A DNA stretch of 64,000 bases from Eledone cirrhosa (lineage: Eukaryota; Mollusca; Cephalopoda; Octopoda; Eledonidae), in contig OZ024742.1 in assembly GCA_964016885.1 (NCBI GenBank), forward strand, positions 122,302,196 through 122,366,195, given 5' to 3'. Below are positions 22,005 to 32,469 of this stretch, in pieces (the stretch's first letter is position 1; each line of letters begins with the position of its first letter). The notes under the pieces are model-generated. The model did not search any database. It saw only the letters and a list, made by a program, of their open reading frames with translations, and had not been told where the DNA came from. A program made the translations under genes and the position numbers.

Positions 22005-22255
22005 AGGTGCTTTCTTATATAAACATGTTTTAACCGTATCTTCTCCTTTGTATTCATTTCACTTGTAACCGCTCTGCTTATATTCTCGCCCGCTAAATAT
22101 TAACGCTGCTAATATTTAAACCTGTAGGCACAAGTATTGAGCATATATGCACAAGCTATCGGCACCTAACTATATGTATCGCTTATCTCTTCTTCTCTCT
22201 CTCGATACTTAAATATTGTATATATATAGAGAGATAGATAGAGTACTACTGACAT

Positions 22256-22456
22256 AAAAAGTTTTGGATGGCCGTTGACTCTTATGAGTTCTTCCACCCT
22301 TTGTCAGGTTTTGTTTTCTGTCCTGCTGAGTGTCCAAAATCACCCACCTCACCAAGTAAACTTGGTAGGTTTGCCGGTTTAATCGCCGACGACTCGACCA
22401 TGCGACAGGTTGTACTGGGTTACATGTTACCAGCAGCACTCAAGAGTGACCCGATA
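22256..22456 (-). repeat. Interspersed repeat family (inverted partner of 11.3 kb)
   Basis: Inverse of 11275-11475: GATGGCCGTTGACTCTTATG, TGAGTGTCCAAAATC, CTTGGTAGGTTTGCCGG and CATGCGACAGGTTGTACTG are shared. It is adjacent to (TA)n on one side and to the outer end of the PLE on the other. Confidence 0.7.
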
Positions 22457-22541
22457 TATATATATATATACATACATACATACATATACATATATATACA
22501 TACATATATATATATATGCATATATATATATATTCATACAT

Positions 22542-22634
<93 letters not shown>

Positions 22635-22655
22635 TATGTATACGTACATACATAT
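22453..22655. repeat. (TA)n/(CA)n microsatellite
   Basis: About 200 bp of TA tract with ACAT and CACA interruptions; source of several Ile-Tyr open frames on both strands. Confidence 0.95.
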
Positions 22656-22689
22656 ATGTATACAGACGTACAGTAGTATGTATATATAT

Positions 22690-22885
22690 ATACATACATG
22701 CACACATGTATTATAATAGATGTTCGCTGAATCCATATGTACACATATATGTGTGTGCATGTATGTATATATATATATACATACTACTGTACGTCTGTAT
22801 ACATATATGTATGTGCGTATAAATACTTATATTTAAGTAGCAGCCGTACTAAGAGTGAGAAATGAAATTTCGTTTCATTTTTTCC

Positions 22886-22895
<10 letters not shown>
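22690..22895 (+). repeat. Interspersed repeat family 'GAGTGAGAAATGAAATTTCG', copy 1
   Basis: Contains TATTATAATAGATGTTCG, ACATACTACTGTACGTCTGT, then GTACTAAGAGTGAGAAATG and AAATTTCGTTTCATT before (TA)n. The same order recurs at 39180-39374, and the last part at 38866-38925. CATACTACTGTACG and flanking TA-rich blocks make local inverted repeats. Confidence 0.7.

Positions 22896-22952
<57 letters not shown>
22889..22952. repeat. (TA)n/(GA)n microsatellite
   Basis: TA tract then GA tract. Confidence 0.9.
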
Positions 22953-23469
22953 ACCACATTGGCTTACGATTGGATAATACTTGTGTCCCTATATGTATTT
23001 TTTACACGTAGGAACACATACTTTATTATTATTAATCCCCCCTAAGGTTGAGATAACATTTTGGTCGTTTGAACTGCTTCTATTTCTTGTGGCAGGACAT
23101 TGACCTGTCCGCCCCTGCCTTTTGTCTTCACACACGGCACTAGACGAAATTGGTTCCTTCCTCATTCACTCTCATCCGGGAACAGTTTTGTATGGCGCCA
23201 GTTTGTGATTTGAACTCGGAAATGTTATATTCTCCGAGTGAGAAGAACCATATGATGAGTATCCTCTTCTCAATAGTGGTCCGCCTGGATTATCCATTTA
23301 TTTTGGGATTTGAAACCGCGCGGTAAGGGTACATATAGTAAATACAACGAACGTTTTAAAATTTCTTTTAAAACTTTTTCTCTATTTGCTAAACCTTGAT
23401 CTTATATATATATATCTCCTCTTCCGACCACCACTTCATGGATTACCCACACGCAGAATTTGACTTACA
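22953..23469. other. No recognisable gene
   Basis: Unique-looking sequence with a moderately GC-rich patch at about 23080-23220 that may be an old repeat. No domain found. Confidence 0.5.
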
Positions 23470-23815
23470 ACCAATCTACTAAACATCCTTGGAACTTACC
23501 AACTTTTCAACCATCCTCTTGCGTAATCACCTATACAACTCACCCGCAAACACACCCACAAACAATTTTTTTTCTCCACACGCCACACACACCTACAACA
23601 CGCTTAAAACCCCCACACACGTGCTTCCCACCACATATTTACACCCTCAGCCTCCTGATTCCTCTCCCCCCACCCCCTATCCACACACGCACAGACACTC
23701 CGACCCCCCCCCCCCCACACACACCTCTTCCTGAACATGCAACCCCGTTTTTCCCCCAACCCTTACTTTCACATACACACACACACACGCACACCTACAC
23801 ACACACACCACCTTC
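23470..23815 (+). repeat. C-rich polypyrimidine / (CA)n tract
   Basis: Long strand-asymmetric C/A-rich sequence with CCCCCCCCC and (CA)n blocks. Its Pro/Thr/His-rich translation is compositional. It forms the 5' extension of the C-rich repeat that follows. Confidence 0.8.
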
Positions 23816-24215
23816 AGCCCTCCCCGCTCGGACACCCCGTCTCCCTCTCCCCACTCCACCCGCCACCACCCCTACTCACCCCACACCCTTCCACCACCTG
23901 TTTACCCCCCTTTTAATTTCAGTTTATTTTGATCATGCCTTTATTTTTAAATTTTCTCATTCCTTGTATTTTGATCATGCTTTATTTTTATTTTTTATCT
24001 TTATTTGTTTTTTTTCATTCGCACCGTTTCCTTTCGCTATATGTCTCTCCACCTCTCCCCTACACACCTTTTGAACTCTGTTCCCATACACTTCTCACCT
24101 GAGGAAGGGCTTATGCCCGAAACGTCGTCCCCCACCTACCCCCCACTCTCCTGAGCGTGAAATTAATAAACATTTATTGTACTGCCTCTCAGGTTTGTCC
24201 CTGTTCAAATTTTTC
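23815..24215 (+). mobile_element. C-rich repeat with hammerhead-like core, copy 2
   Basis: Same block order as 10146-10572: CGCTCGGACACCCCGTCTCC, CCACCACCTGTTTACCCCCC, the TTTTGATCATGC pair, CACCGTTTCCTTTCGCTATA, the hammerhead-like motif, and a terminal AATAAACATTTATTGTACTG. It likewise ends at (TA)n. Confidence 0.8.
24099..24125 (+). ncRNA. Hammerhead-ribozyme-like core motif (copy 2)
   Basis: CTGAGGA, one extra A, GGGC-TTAT-GCCC stem-loop, GAAACGTCGTC. Relative to copy 1 the only change within the motif is A to G at the hammerhead position 7, which tolerates any base. Confidence 0.45.
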
Positions 24216-24217
24216 CA

Positions 24218-24232
24218 TTATATATATATATA

Positions 24233-24268
<36 letters not shown>
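24218..24268. repeat. (TA)n microsatellite
   Basis: TA alternation after the C-rich repeat. Confidence 0.9.
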
Positions 24269-24935
<667 letters not shown>

Positions 24936-25499
24936 ATAATACACCTGATTTTGTATCATGATTAAGACATAGTAGGTCTGTGAAATGTGACACAAAATTT
25001 ATCCTCTTCAGATCCATGTAACTGTTTCTTTTAACATATCGAACAAAGTATTTGTAATTTACCTATATCTTTCCATCGGCTATTATCTCTCTAATCTGGC
25101 TTTCTTTTCTATACGAGATATTTCAATATTGTCTTACAGAACCTACTAAATCATAGCCTACAATTTAAATCCTGTTTCTACATAATTTTTTTTTGTTTTC
25201 TTATTTCAAACATTCAACTTCTTTCCTTATATAGTGCCATACAAATATTTATGAGCTCCTAATGTTTTTATAGGTAAACACAAAATGAATATATAATATT
25301 GTCATAAATTGTTCTAGATTCGTCTTCAGAAATTTATTATTGATATTTTTTTAATAATTTATGCCCGAAATTCATTACATCTAGCGTTATAAATATTTAA
25401 CTTCATGAAACATGTTGTTTAGCGTTTTCCTTTGCATAGTCGTCTTTGTTTTATATATATCTCCTTACAAGCCTTCGTAAATCTGAATCCCAGGCGTTA

Positions 25500-26530
25500 G
25501 TTTCCGAGGTAGTAGGTTTATTTAATTTAGCAGTGTTGAGGTTGGCTATATTCGTAGCTAAGTTAGGTGTAGGGAGAGGAGAGTGTTATTGCATTCTTAA
25601 TGAAAAAAATAGTGTCGTACCTAAGTTTTGTGGAGAATTGTTTATTCAGCAATTTGAAGTAAGTCCTAGCTATTGGTGTAGATACCTCTTGGTTGAAGGG
25701 GTGGGGAGGTTGTACCAACTAATTTGCCTATGTCTATTTCTCCTAAGTGGTCTAGGGGTGTTTTCTAGTTAGGTAATGTTTTCTTTAAAGCTACTGCCGG
25801 TAAGAGCTTCGTTTAAATATAGGGTTGATGCACTAAAAATATCTTCATTGGCTGAAAGACCAGAAATTCTAATTGAGAGACTTTTAACTAAATTATCAGT
25901 AATATTTTGGGGGTCGTTCGAACTAACATTTATGTATTTAAGGGATTTGTTATGTTTGTGGTACGGGTAATAGAGGGAAGTATCTAAATCTAGAGTGACA
26001 TCTAAATCGTTGACCCAAATCATATTTGATTCTATGGTTATTCTAAAACCTAGATTTCGGAAGAACGAACTTAAGTTTTCCGAATCCCATCAGAGGTTCT
26101 GGGGTTTACCTTGTGCAAAGCAAAAATGCCATCGCGGCTGTATAATCTTCCGGTCAGGCCTGTGAAAATGTTCTTCAGGTGCTATAGGATATACAGACCC
26201 ACCAGATCGCTAATTTTTCTGAGTCACTTCCTTCCGATACTGATGTCAAATGGAATCTCAGACATCTTGTTCATAGAGTAAAACGCATCGTGATATATAA
26301 ATGTCTTACAGGCGGAGGGGATCACATCCTGCTCAGCGTCGGTGACGGTGGTAAGATTCAGGGCAAAAGCAAGTGCATCATTCAGTAGAAGCTCTGAGAT
26401 AGAAGCGTAGTAGTCTTCTATATCCACTTGCAGAAAACGGGTGTTAGGTTTATTAGGCAATTTTTGGAACCAAAAGATTGCCCCAGAGGTTCGGCTCCAG
26501 AGCGGGAGAGGTGAGGCTGCACGCAGAGAC
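25500..26530 (-). pseudogene. Second Penelope-like RT remnant
   Basis: Minus strand from right to left: NKPNTRFLQVDIEDYYASIS (RT motif A, about 26455-26395), FDISIGRK then a stop and ISDLVGLYILEHF, then WVNDLDVTLDLDTSLYYPYH, KHNKSLKYINVSSNDPQNIT and LVKSLSIRISGLSANEDIF (to about 25830). After frameshifts come a WYN-P block and TPNLATNIANLNTAK (about 25545). This is the same order as the PLE at 18.8-22.3 kb, but the sequence is clearly diverged (a different subfamily). The YRDD block is not readable and no GIY-YIG part remains. Confidence 0.75.
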
Positions 26531-26781
26531 GGTAGTATAATATCGATGATTTTTTTTTACTGATAGATCAGATGTCCCGACGTATAGGGTTAATCAGTCT
26601 AACTTTTTAAAAGAAGTTTCCCTTGTAGGCAAAGTGCGGGGTCTTTACCCTTAATGGTTCAGTCCAGTCATCTATTTAATAATAATATATTATAAAATTA
26701 AATCAAATTGTTTAGAACTACAAGTGAAGTCATTCTCTTCCTTTTACAATTATATATATATATATATATGTATATCTCTGG

Positions 26782-27160
26782 TTCTTTTTTTCAAATACCA
26801 CTTTAGAAGAAGAATCAGGATAGAGAGAGAGGTGCTGCGTCCCAGCATTTGTTATGAAAGGTGGGTGAAAGTGGCGAGAATGGCCCGAGTGAATGGGCCT
26901 TCTCTCTATATCAGCCAGTAGGTTGAGGAAAAGGAGGAGGAGAGGAAAGGAGTACAAACTCTTCGTACTCCTGGAGTTGAGGGTTGCAGATTTTTTCGGG
27001 GGTATGTGTTACCGTATGAACTGTCCCCCCCCTATTGGGGAAAATCTACTAACTTTTTAAATTGCATTTGTGATAACATTTTACAAGTTTTTATTATATG
27101 TAAACTTCCCCCTTTGTATTTGTCCCCTTCTTTTGTGCCCCTGTGGCTAATAAAGATACA
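26782..27160 (+). pseudogene. Tx1-type LINE, 5'-truncated 3' end (diverged subfamily)
   Basis: The plus frame KYHFRRRIRIEREVLRPSIC and RWVKVARMARVNGPS matches the ORF2 C-terminus at 52975-53085 (FHLKRKIRVEREVLSSQHFV / RWVREASMARMNGPS). The 3' UTR shares CCCCCTATTGGGG and a terminal GTGGCTAATAAAG with the 47.5-53.35 kb element. It ends in TA-rich sequence rather than (ATT)n, and a longer UTR marks a separate subfamily. Confidence 0.75.
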
Positions 27161-27373
27161 TATCTAGTTATATATATATGTAAATTAAAGTATAGAAATT
27201 ATTGTGAGCGTGAATCCAACAGTATTTTATAATATATAAGTGACTATGACGTCAAAACGAAAAAATAGTTAACGTAAGATGTGGGAAAATAATTCAAACT
27301 CAATAAAAAAAAAATCAAGACATAGATTAATCCATAGAATTTTGTGAAATCCAGGGAAAAATCAATAGAGCCT

Positions 27374-27377
<4 letters not shown>

Positions 27378-27430
<53 letters not shown>
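27378..27430. repeat. (TA)n microsatellite
   Basis: TA alternation directly left of the fold-back element. Confidence 0.9.
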
Positions 27431-27433
<3 letters not shown>

Positions 27434-27436
<3 letters not shown>

Positions 27437-28013
27437 TATATTAACAAATAGAAACTATATTTATATTTATAAAACCATATTTATTTCATTATACATATTT
27501 CAAGGACACCAAGTTAAATTATGGTGCGCTTTCCTCAGATAAAATATAATATAGATCAGTTTTATAAATAAATATTGACATAGCCTTAGAGAATGCGACC
27601 ATTTCTGTTGGAAGCTCCCGGATAGTCAGAAATGGTCCCAACATAAATGGTCGTATTCTTTAAGGGTATGTCAATATTTATTTATAAAACTGATCTATAT
27701 TATATTTTATCCGGGCGGTGGATTGGCAGTATCGGTAGAGGGTCGGGCGCCATGCTTTCTAGCATAGTTACGTCCCTTTACGATCTGAGTTCAAATCCCG
27801 CCGAGGTTGACTTTATCTTTCATCCTTACGGGGTCGATAAAACTAAAGTACCAGTAATGCACTGGGTAATTGCTGGCCTGGTGCCTAAAGTAGAAACAAT
27901 TATATTTTATCTGATGAAAGCGCACCATAATTTAACTTGGTGTCCTTGAAATATGTATAATGAAATAAATATGGTTTTATAAATATAAATATAGTTTCCA
28001 TTTGTTAATATAT
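27434..28013. mobile_element. Fold-back element split by a SINE
   Basis: The left arm ATATTAACAAATAGAAACTA... (27434 to about 27620) and the right arm (27640-27712 plus 27906-28013) are inverted copies containing AATAAATATTGACATA, GGTGCGCTTTC and CCATATTTATTTCATTATAC. The right arm is interrupted by a SINE at 27713-27905. Relatives lie at 14990-15105 and 15497-15785. Confidence 0.85.
27713..27905 (+). repeat. tRNA-derived SINE with target duplication
   Basis: Full-length: GGGCGGTGGATTGGCAGTAT head (A-box region), GAGTTCAAATCCCGCC B box, CATCCTTACGGGGTCGATAA core and GTAGAAACAAT end. It is flanked by the direct repeat TATATTTTATC (27702-27712 and after the SINE from about 27900), a clear target-site duplication inside the fold-back arm. 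Confidence 0.92.
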
Positions 28014-28102
28014 CGCATTTTTACTCCAATAATTTGTTGAGTGCTTTTTATCAGTTATAAAAATATTTGCTTGTTGTATCCCAACAATTTAAATAGAATT
28101 TC

Positions 28103-28107
<5 letters not shown>

Positions 28108-28141
<34 letters not shown>

Positions 28142-28160
28142 TAGTAATATATATATATAT
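28108..28160. repeat. (TA)n-rich tract
   Basis: Interrupted TA alternation. Confidence 0.85.
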
Positions 28161-29100
28161 GAAGATACAAATATATTACTTCTTTATATAATTCAGTAAG
28201 AATATTTTGGGCATTGTAAAGTGAGTCGGAAAAAGAGCCTATACGATATACATTATATTATCGCTTTTCAGTGATGGACACCTTTGAGCGAGCTTTAGGA
28301 ATCCTATTATATCACCTACTAACCACATGTTGTATTATTCTGAAACTATTTTGGCGTTTAATTCTTTCGGCAATCTAAGATGTCACTCTCATAAATATAT
28401 TTATATATAAAGGAAGCTGATATACCATGCCGCAAACATCGTGTAAATGAATGACAAACACAACTTATAGAAACAAATCGAATATGGTATTTCATTAATA
28501 TCTGAAATCCAGTATTGTTGTCGGACCTTGTCCAGTAATTCATGTTTCTTTTCAGAGGACGTTTCAATTTGGGGAGCATAGATTTACCAGTTCTACAAAA
28601 ACACTTCAATCAAACACTTTCCACTATAACAGCGCCCAGAAGTGCATCTTTAACAACAAACATATACAAATAACAAACAAATTAAACACACAAAAAATGA
28701 ACAAATAAATTAAAATGGAAGCCAGCAACTATAGAGGAACATTGTTTCATTGATACACCGCTGCTTCAACTATTTAAATAGAAAATAGTTGTTTCCTGCA
28801 AGTATCTGCTTGTAAATCTTTTTCGAGATGTACATTTCCATTTTATTTGATGTATAACAATTTAGTTACTAGTTATATTTTCAGGTACCTTACTACTGGC
28901 ATGCACGTTTACAAGTATTGAAAACGTGGTCAATATGAAAATAAGAATTAAAAAATCCATGAGTAGACCTCACCCACCCTCTCTCTCTCTCTTTATATAT
29001 TTCTTCAATGTACTCTGTCGCTTGCTTTGTTATTTCTGTTTACTGTTTAAACACACATGCACCCCCCCAAAAAAAAACACACATATATAAATATATATAT
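28161..29100. other. No recognisable gene
   Basis: AT-rich sequence with short unremarkable frames; a (CT)n run at about 28980-28992 and a C8/A8 run near 29060. Confidence 0.55.
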
Positions 29101-29109
29101 ACATATACA

Positions 29110-30240
29110 TCTTTCTTTGGCATCCGCCCGTCTCGGGATACAATGGAGATTGTGCCATGGAAATCAGTCTGTGGTGGAACTGCAGCGCCGTCTGTGGCTG
29201 TAGAGCCCGATACTTGCAGTGCTGCATGTGAAGACGATGTCGTCCAAGGGAGCTGACTCCACTCTCTTTTCTTCCCACTGCTTGTCTTTCCTCTGCTCGG
29301 ATGTCTTAATGGCCGACTTGATGACACGTTGCCAGCTGCTTCGGTCAGCTGCCACCACTTCAAGGCCTACTGGTGCAATACCACCCGTCTTAAGGCCCCG
29401 CTTGCACACATGTTTATAGCAGAGCGTGGCCTTCCCGTGGGTCTGGAACCTGAGGTAAGCTCACCATACAAAATTTCTTTGGGTATTCTGCCATCGTGCA
29501 TGCGGCTAACATGGCCAAGCCAACGCAATCGTCTCTTTGTGAGCAGGGCAAAAATACTTGTGATTCCTGTCCGTGCTAAGACACCCTTGTTAGGGATGTA
29601 GTCCTGCTATGAAATGCCGAGGATCTCCCTGATGTAGAGTAGGTGAAAGGTGTTGAGCCTGCATTCTTCGCAGGAGTATGGAGTCCAGACCTCGTTTTTA
29701 TACAGCAATGTACCCAGCACGCAAGCTTGGCTTATTTTGATCTTTGTCCTGCTGGTTAGCATGGAGTTTTTCGACACTGTTTGACATTCGGGCCATTGCT
29801 GCTGATGCTTTGCCGATCCTAGAGTTCAGCTCGATGTCCAGACAGAGGTTGATGGGGATGGTGGAGCCAAGGTATGTGAAGTCTTCCACCACGTCGAGTG
29901 TACAGTCACCGATGGAAACGCAGGGAGCCGAGCTGACATCTTGACCCATGATGTTGGTCTTTTTGATGCTAATCGTGAGGCCGAACTCTTTGCAGGCAGA
30001 AGTGAAACAGTTGATGAGCTCTTGGAGAGCAGCCTCTGTGTGTGTCGTCAGAGTGGCATCGTCAGCAAGGGGCATCTCACGAATGGGGACTTTTCATATC
30101 TTCGTCATTGCACGGAGGCGTGCGAAGTTGAACATGCTGCCGTCGCTTCTGGTATGAAGGTAGATGCCCTCTTCAGATTGACCAAAGGCACAGCGCAGCA
30201 GCAGGGAGAACAGTTACATGTATGTTTAGATATAATTTCT
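29110..30240 (-). pseudogene. Non-LTR LINE ORF2, 3' half
   Basis: Reading leftward on the minus strand: EGIYLHTRSDGSMFNFARLR (about 30180), MPLADDATLTTHTEAALQEL (an LADD version of the RT FADD motif, about 30070), FGLTISIKKTNIMGQDVSS, TLDVVEDFTYLGSTIP (about 29870), RIGKASAAMARMS, then broken frames to KRGLKTGGIAPVGLEVVAAD, RSSWQRVIKSAIKTSEQRKD and IGLYSHRRRCSSTTD (about 29190). This is the distal RT, thumb and C-terminal Cys/His tail of a LINE family common in marine invertebrates. Multiple stops lie between about 29420 and 29700; the 5' end is lost at about 30240. Confidence 0.8.
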
Positions 30241-30885
30241 AACTAATACACGTTTATATACGTGTATATGCGTGCTTGCTTTTCTTTATTTAACTCAAGC
30301 CACAAAATTAATATACTGTATATGAAAGCCGGACTCGTGGGAAGTTAGTTAACGGCATCGGTAAAGATATACATGTTATATTTTAGCAATGGTTTATGCA
30401 TTCTTTTGTTCCGGTTACATACATGGGTAAAGGCATTTGCTAATATGTATCTTCAAGATCAGCCAAGCGTTTTCCTACCGGGTCCACCAAAGCTTTGAGC
30501 TGGCGGAAATTATGTGGGAACCCGGCGCCCGTCGATCCTTCTTTTTTCTGGGTTGAGGGTTCATTCTGCAACACCATATATAAGACTTTGGTTGATTATG
30601 ATTTGCTTACACAATAAAGATTACTTAGCCTGGTCATCTGTCTGAGGAAGACATCCATTTCAGTCACCAATTCCGGTACCCAGATTATATTTATAGACCC
30701 TGTCCTACAACATAAACTATAAACACTTGAACTTTCAGAAAATTTGATAGATATATTTCCTCGAACGAATGTACAGGGTGTCTAAAAAAACGTAATATTT
30801 TGCATGTAGATACCGAGAAACTTCAAAATATAGGACAAAGCGATGAAGCATTATAAGATTTATACCACAGAATTTGCCGACATTA
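30241..30885. other. No recognisable gene
   Basis: Unique-looking AT-rich sequence with no feature recognised. Confidence 0.5.
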
Positions 30886-31006
30886 TATCTGAGTTCAAAT
30901 CCCGGCGAGGTTAACTTTGCCTTTCATCCTTACGGGGTCGATAAAATAAAGTATCAGTATACACTGGGTAATTGCTGGTCTTGTGCCAAAAGTAGAAACA
31001 ATTATA
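30886..31006 (+). repeat. SINE, 5'-truncated
   Basis: Starts inside the family at ATCTGAGTTCAAATCCCGGC (B box) and runs through the CCTTACGGGGTCG core to GTAGAAACAATTATA. The tRNA head is missing. Confidence 0.88.
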
Positions 31007-31301
31007 ACACTAACCTACTCCTAGACTTTATAGTTTCTGGGAAAATTACATCTGAAATAATATAAAATTTTTGGAAATACCCTGTATTATGACAAGAATT
31101 CAAACTATGGCAATCCCGTAGTTTTATGAGTGTATAGAATATCTAATAAAGGTTGTTCTTTGTAAAGAGGGTGCCATGTGATTTGTTTTGGGGAATTTAT
31201 TCCACTGTTTAGACGTTCTAACGGTTATGTATGGTCTCAGGCGTAAAACGTCGTACTTTGTTCAAAGCAGATGCTCTGTCCTTAGTCCTGCATATGTGAA
31301 G

Positions 31302-31588
31302 TTCCAGTGATTACGAATAGGGCCCGGAAATAGAATTTCCCTCTTTGAACTTGTAGATGCTTAGTCTTTGGTCCTAGCTCTCTGAATGTTGGGTGACGAT
31401 AACGATAACGCCTGTGAGATTCCGGCGGAGAATATCCTTTGTTGATCCTATTAGATACTCGGGCTTTGAATATGAATTTTCACTGATTACGTATGGGGTC
31501 CTATGTAGAATATCCTTCTTCGACCTTGTAGATGCTGAGTCTTTGGTCCTAGATCTATGTATATTGAGTAACCATAACGATAATACCA
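31302..31588. repeat. Diverged tandem duplication, ~176-bp period
   Basis: Units at 31302-31412 and 31478-31588 align throughout: CAGTGATTACGAATAGGG / CACTGATTACGTATGGGG, TTGTAGATGCTTAGTCTTTG / TTGTAGATGCTGAGTCTTTG, and a GATAACGATAA end. A fainter third unit precedes them at about 31265-31300. Not coding. Confidence 0.7.
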
Positions 31589-31589
31589 A

Positions 31590-32327
31590 TGATTTATTGA
31601 AATGTTTAGCGTTATCCAATTTTTGTCAGTTTGAGTTGATTTGTATTGCACAAAAATCTACTGATGCCGTAGGATCTGGCATAACAATACCTAACTGCAA
31701 TATCCACAATTCCTGTAACGAAGACGTAAGTTTGTCGAAGATATTCATCTTCACAATGGCTTATGTTTGAATATCAGCAATTATTTAACAATCTCCTAGA
31801 GCACATTGAAGGATTTTCAAGGGACATTTTGATTTCGCTAGAATAAATCTTCATTTAAATGGAAAGAGCAAATATAGTATGCAGAATATATGCACCGACT
31901 TTGGTGCATACTGTTGGCATTTGTGTTGTATTTGCTGGTAGTTATACTTAAGTTCACCCTGAGTTGATATCAATGCCAGCCAAATTTGTCAAAGTCAACT
32001 TCTAGGGTTGTGAAAGGAAATTCACACAATCCTTCTGAATAACGCTAATTTATTGATTTCAAATTTATTTCTCATATATAAATATGTACGTTTAAAATGC
32101 CAGTTACGAATCTAGGATAGGTGGGTATAACTGCAGAGAAAAAAACAGACAAACTTAACAAAACACTGTATGCATGCTCGTTTGAGTTGGACGGTGCCGC
32201 GTTTCACATATGTATAGGAAATTATGTAGTATTGTACATGATCATACGTACTCATTAATTAAATCATATTTGCTCACTTACAATATTAATAAACTAATTT
32301 TAACTTAATATCTAGAAAAATGCATAG

Positions 32328-32331
<4 letters not shown>
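31590..32331. other. No recognisable gene
   Basis: AT-rich unique-looking sequence. Confidence 0.5.

Positions 32332-32378
<47 letters not shown>
32332..32378. repeat. (TA)n microsatellite
   Basis: About 46 bp of TA alternation. Confidence 0.9.
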
Positions 32379-32382
<4 letters not shown>

Positions 32383-32469
32383 CTTTATAAATAACAATCA
32401 ACAAGACAGAGAGAGAGTAAAGTTAGAGAGATTGTTATATCTTCGGAGGATCATGCTATTAAGAAAATA

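Larger units (their letters stand above)
18762..22252 (-). mobile_element. Penelope-like element with inverted terminal repeats
   Basis: Minus-strand RT and GIY-YIG-like coding remnants (21382 to about 19270) are flanked by related terminal sequence. One terminal copy lies at about 18775-18870 and an inverted pair at 21347-21715 and 21880-22252. All carry TTAAAACATGTTTAT and a GAAACGTACGTAG-type motif. PLEs are known to carry terminal repeats in direct or inverted arrangement and hammerhead motifs within them, so the whole block reads as one element. Coding parts are broken by a stop near 21050 and a frameshift near 20100. Outer limits are approximate. Confidence 0.75.

Noticed and set aside
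22427..22760. Several 100-codon frames rich in Ile, Tyr, His and Cys
   Set aside because: Pure translation of (TA)n, (CA)n and ACAT repeats on both strands.
23460..24074. 204-codon Pro/Thr-rich frame
   Set aside because: Composition-driven frame in a C/A-rich tract; the C-rich repeat copy at 10.1 kb lacks a matching frame.
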